The notes below the pieces were generated by a model, which was given only the letters and a program-made list of their open reading frames with translations, was not told where the DNA came from and ran no database searches. The translations under genes were made by a program, and so were the position numbers. 17,308 nucleotides of DNA. Source: DAOUCP01 sp034432155 (GTDB taxonomy: Bacteria; Chloroflexota; Anaerolineae; Epilineales; Epilineaceae). Numbering within the stretch: position 1 is the stretch's first letter; each line of letters opens with the position of its first letter. The DNA lies in contig DAOUCP010000115.1 in the NCBI GenBank assembly GCA_034432155.1, forward strand, positions 1-17,308. Direction: 5' to 3'. Shown here piece by piece: positions 16,806-17,308 of the stretch.

Positions 16806-16961
16806 TCACCGCCGCCTTGGGCGCGCGGACGGCACGCGCAGCTCCTTGTCGTTGGTCCCTTGGGTCAGGCCGGCTGCCACGATGATGTGGCCTGTGTGGT
16901 GCACCACCGCCTGTGCGTTTTGGGCCTGCTCGATGGCGCATTCCCAGAACGACTTGGTCAT
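16806..16961 (-). CDS. Hypothetical small protein or gene fragment
   Basis: This is a 51-aa frame from ATG 16961 (MTKSFWECAIEQAQNAQAVV, then HHTGHIIVAAGLTQGTNDK). Codon choice is strongly GC-ending and residue composition looks natural, unlike the opposite-strand frames. The frame is open further upstream (to ATG 17105), but codon use deteriorates there and would run through a consensus promoter, so the longer version is unlikely. There is no well-spaced ribosome site (GGAGGGG lies about 17 nt before the ATG). I do not recognise the family. The GHIIVAAGLTQGTND stretch faintly recalls the last strands of a pyruvate kinase C-terminal domain, so this may be a decayed fragment. Confidence 0.35.
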   Translation of the reverse strand: MTKSFWECAIEQAQNAQAVVHHTGHIIVAAGLTQGTNDKELRVPSARPRRR

Positions 16962-17028
16962 GCCGCAAACGATCGCCCCGGCCCCCTCCAACCCGTGCCT
17001 TCGCCGATCGGCTGCTAGATACCGGCTA

Positions 17029-17057
17029 TTGACAGCACCGGTGATCTCTGTTATAAT
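17029..17057 (+). promoter_or_regulatory. Perfect consensus housekeeping promoter
   Basis: TTGACA (17029-17034), a 17-nt spacer and TATAAT (17052-17057) match the primary-sigma consensus at all twelve positions. Predicted transcription start is about 17064, the position of an ATG (17064-17066). It points toward the secreted-protein gene at the right edge. Confidence 0.92.
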
Positions 17058-17083
17058 GATGGCATGAACCCTCTTTCGCCCAC

Positions 17084-17154
17084 GGGAGGCGGAAATGTCC
17101 CGCATCTGTGTAGGTCTGTGCAGGTTCCGTGCAGAGAGAGAGAGAGAGAAGTAG
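17084..17154 (+). other. Strong ribosome site and ATG opening a 19-codon frame that ends just past the (AG)8 tract
   Basis: GGGAGG (17084-17089), 5 nt before ATG 17095, is the best Shine-Dalgarno in the area. The frame reads MSRICVGLCRFRAERERE then K, and stops at TAG 17152, directly after the AG tract. One extra AG unit (9), or two fewer (6), would join it in frame to the signal-peptide sequence at the window edge. It is probably the ON-state start of that gene or, failing that, a short leader peptide. Confidence 0.45.
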
Positions 17155-17308
17155 CTCTCCCTCCGGATCTCCCATCCACCGCCGGCTAGGCGGGTTCTCG
17201 CTCGCCTGCCGGCTCTTCGGCCGCTCCTTGCTCGCTCTGGTGCTCCTCGCCACCGCCGCCAGCCCGCTGACCCACCAGCCCGCGGCCGGCGCCACCGGCC
17301 AGTTCGAC
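17129..17308 (+). CDS. N-terminus of a probable secreted protein, truncated by the window edge
   Basis: The frame is open from 17114 to the edge. GTG 17129 is the only standard start before the hydrophobic core (next is TTG 17228, inside it). From GTG it reads MQRERERSSSPSGSPIHRRL, then the segment RSLLALVLLATAASP and a likely cleavage area PAAGATGQ, which looks like a Sec signal peptide with a long basic N-region. The GTG has only a weak ribosome site (AGGT at 17122), while the strong ribosome site and ATG at 17095 are in another frame because of the AG-repeat length. Function cannot be inferred from the 60 residues visible. The reading frame is fairly secure; the start is not. Confidence 0.5.
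   Translation, partial: MQRERERSSSPSGSPIHRRLGGFSLACRLFGRSLLALVLLATAASPLTHQPAAGATGQFD
17133..17148 (+). repeat. (AG)8 dinucleotide microsatellite in a 5' coding region
   Basis: Eight uninterrupted AG units, followed by AAG, lie between three candidate start codons (17064, 17095, 17129) and the signal-peptide coding sequence. Each unit gained or lost shifts the downstream frame by two bases. The tract encodes alternating Arg/Glu in every frame, so its length could vary without introducing stops within it. Confidence 0.9.

Larger units (their letters stand above)
17064..17189 (+). other. Short leaderless-type reading frame across the (AG)8 tract
   Basis: ATG 17064 coincides with the predicted transcription start, so it could be read as a leaderless message. 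It gives 41 residues starting MNPLSPTGGGNVPHL, passes through the AG tract as an alternating Arg/Glu run, and ends at TAG 17187. With one AG unit fewer (7) it would fuse to the downstream signal-peptide frame. Whether it is translated is unknown. Confidence 0.3.

Overview
This is a 17.3 kb stretch of a high-GC bacterial chromosome. The left half is a dense, co-directional block for rod shape, cell-wall growth and division-site placement: mreB (5' end outside the window), mreC, mreD, mrdA/PBP2, minC, minD, minE and rodA. Two housekeeping enzymes follow, gltX (glutamyl-tRNA synthetase) and ltaE (low-specificity L-threonine aldolase). The gene set implies a rod-shaped cell with an oscillating Min system. 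Signs of Chloroflexota, possibly Thermomicrobia, are the base composition and a large secreted subtilase with DUF4397 repeats ending in a YLP-type C-terminus. A high-GC Bacillota relative cannot be excluded, because the mre-mrd-min-rodA order is also familiar there. The lineage is inference, not something the sequence proves.

The shape block is almost gapless. mreD and mrdA abut (TAG then GTG), mrdA/minC, minD/minE and minE/rodA overlap by a few bases, and the one real gap (190 bp) lies before minD and carries a promoter-like sequence. minC is odd: its N-terminal (FtsZ-inhibiting) and C-terminal (MinD-binding) domains are in the same frame but separated by a single in-frame TGA, just downstream of a perfect 7-bp GC hairpin.

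Convergent with ltaE, and overlapping it by 31 bp, is a minus-strand gene for a 1636-residue secreted S8 protease with an intact Asp/His/Ser triad, a very long insertion between Asp and His, two DUF4397-like modules and a PPC-like module. Its 5' flank (about 340 bp without a gene) holds a GC hairpin, a possible minus-strand promoter, and two exact 29-bp direct repeats with a 32-bp spacer, which is the geometry of a one-spacer type I-E-like CRISPR. A consensus-like promoter then drives tRNA-Asp(GTC), followed by a zinc-dependent alcohol dehydrogenase.

The right edge is the most interesting part. A perfect TTGACA-17-TATAAT promoter leads into a region with three starts in three different frames: an ATG at the predicted transcription start, an ATG with a strong Shine-Dalgarno, and a GTG. 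All three frames run into an (AG)8 dinucleotide tract. Beyond it a signal-peptide-like frame leaves the window. This has the layout of a phase-variable (slipped-strand) contingency gene for a secreted protein, which would be unusual in such an organism. A sequencing error in the repeat is the main alternative.
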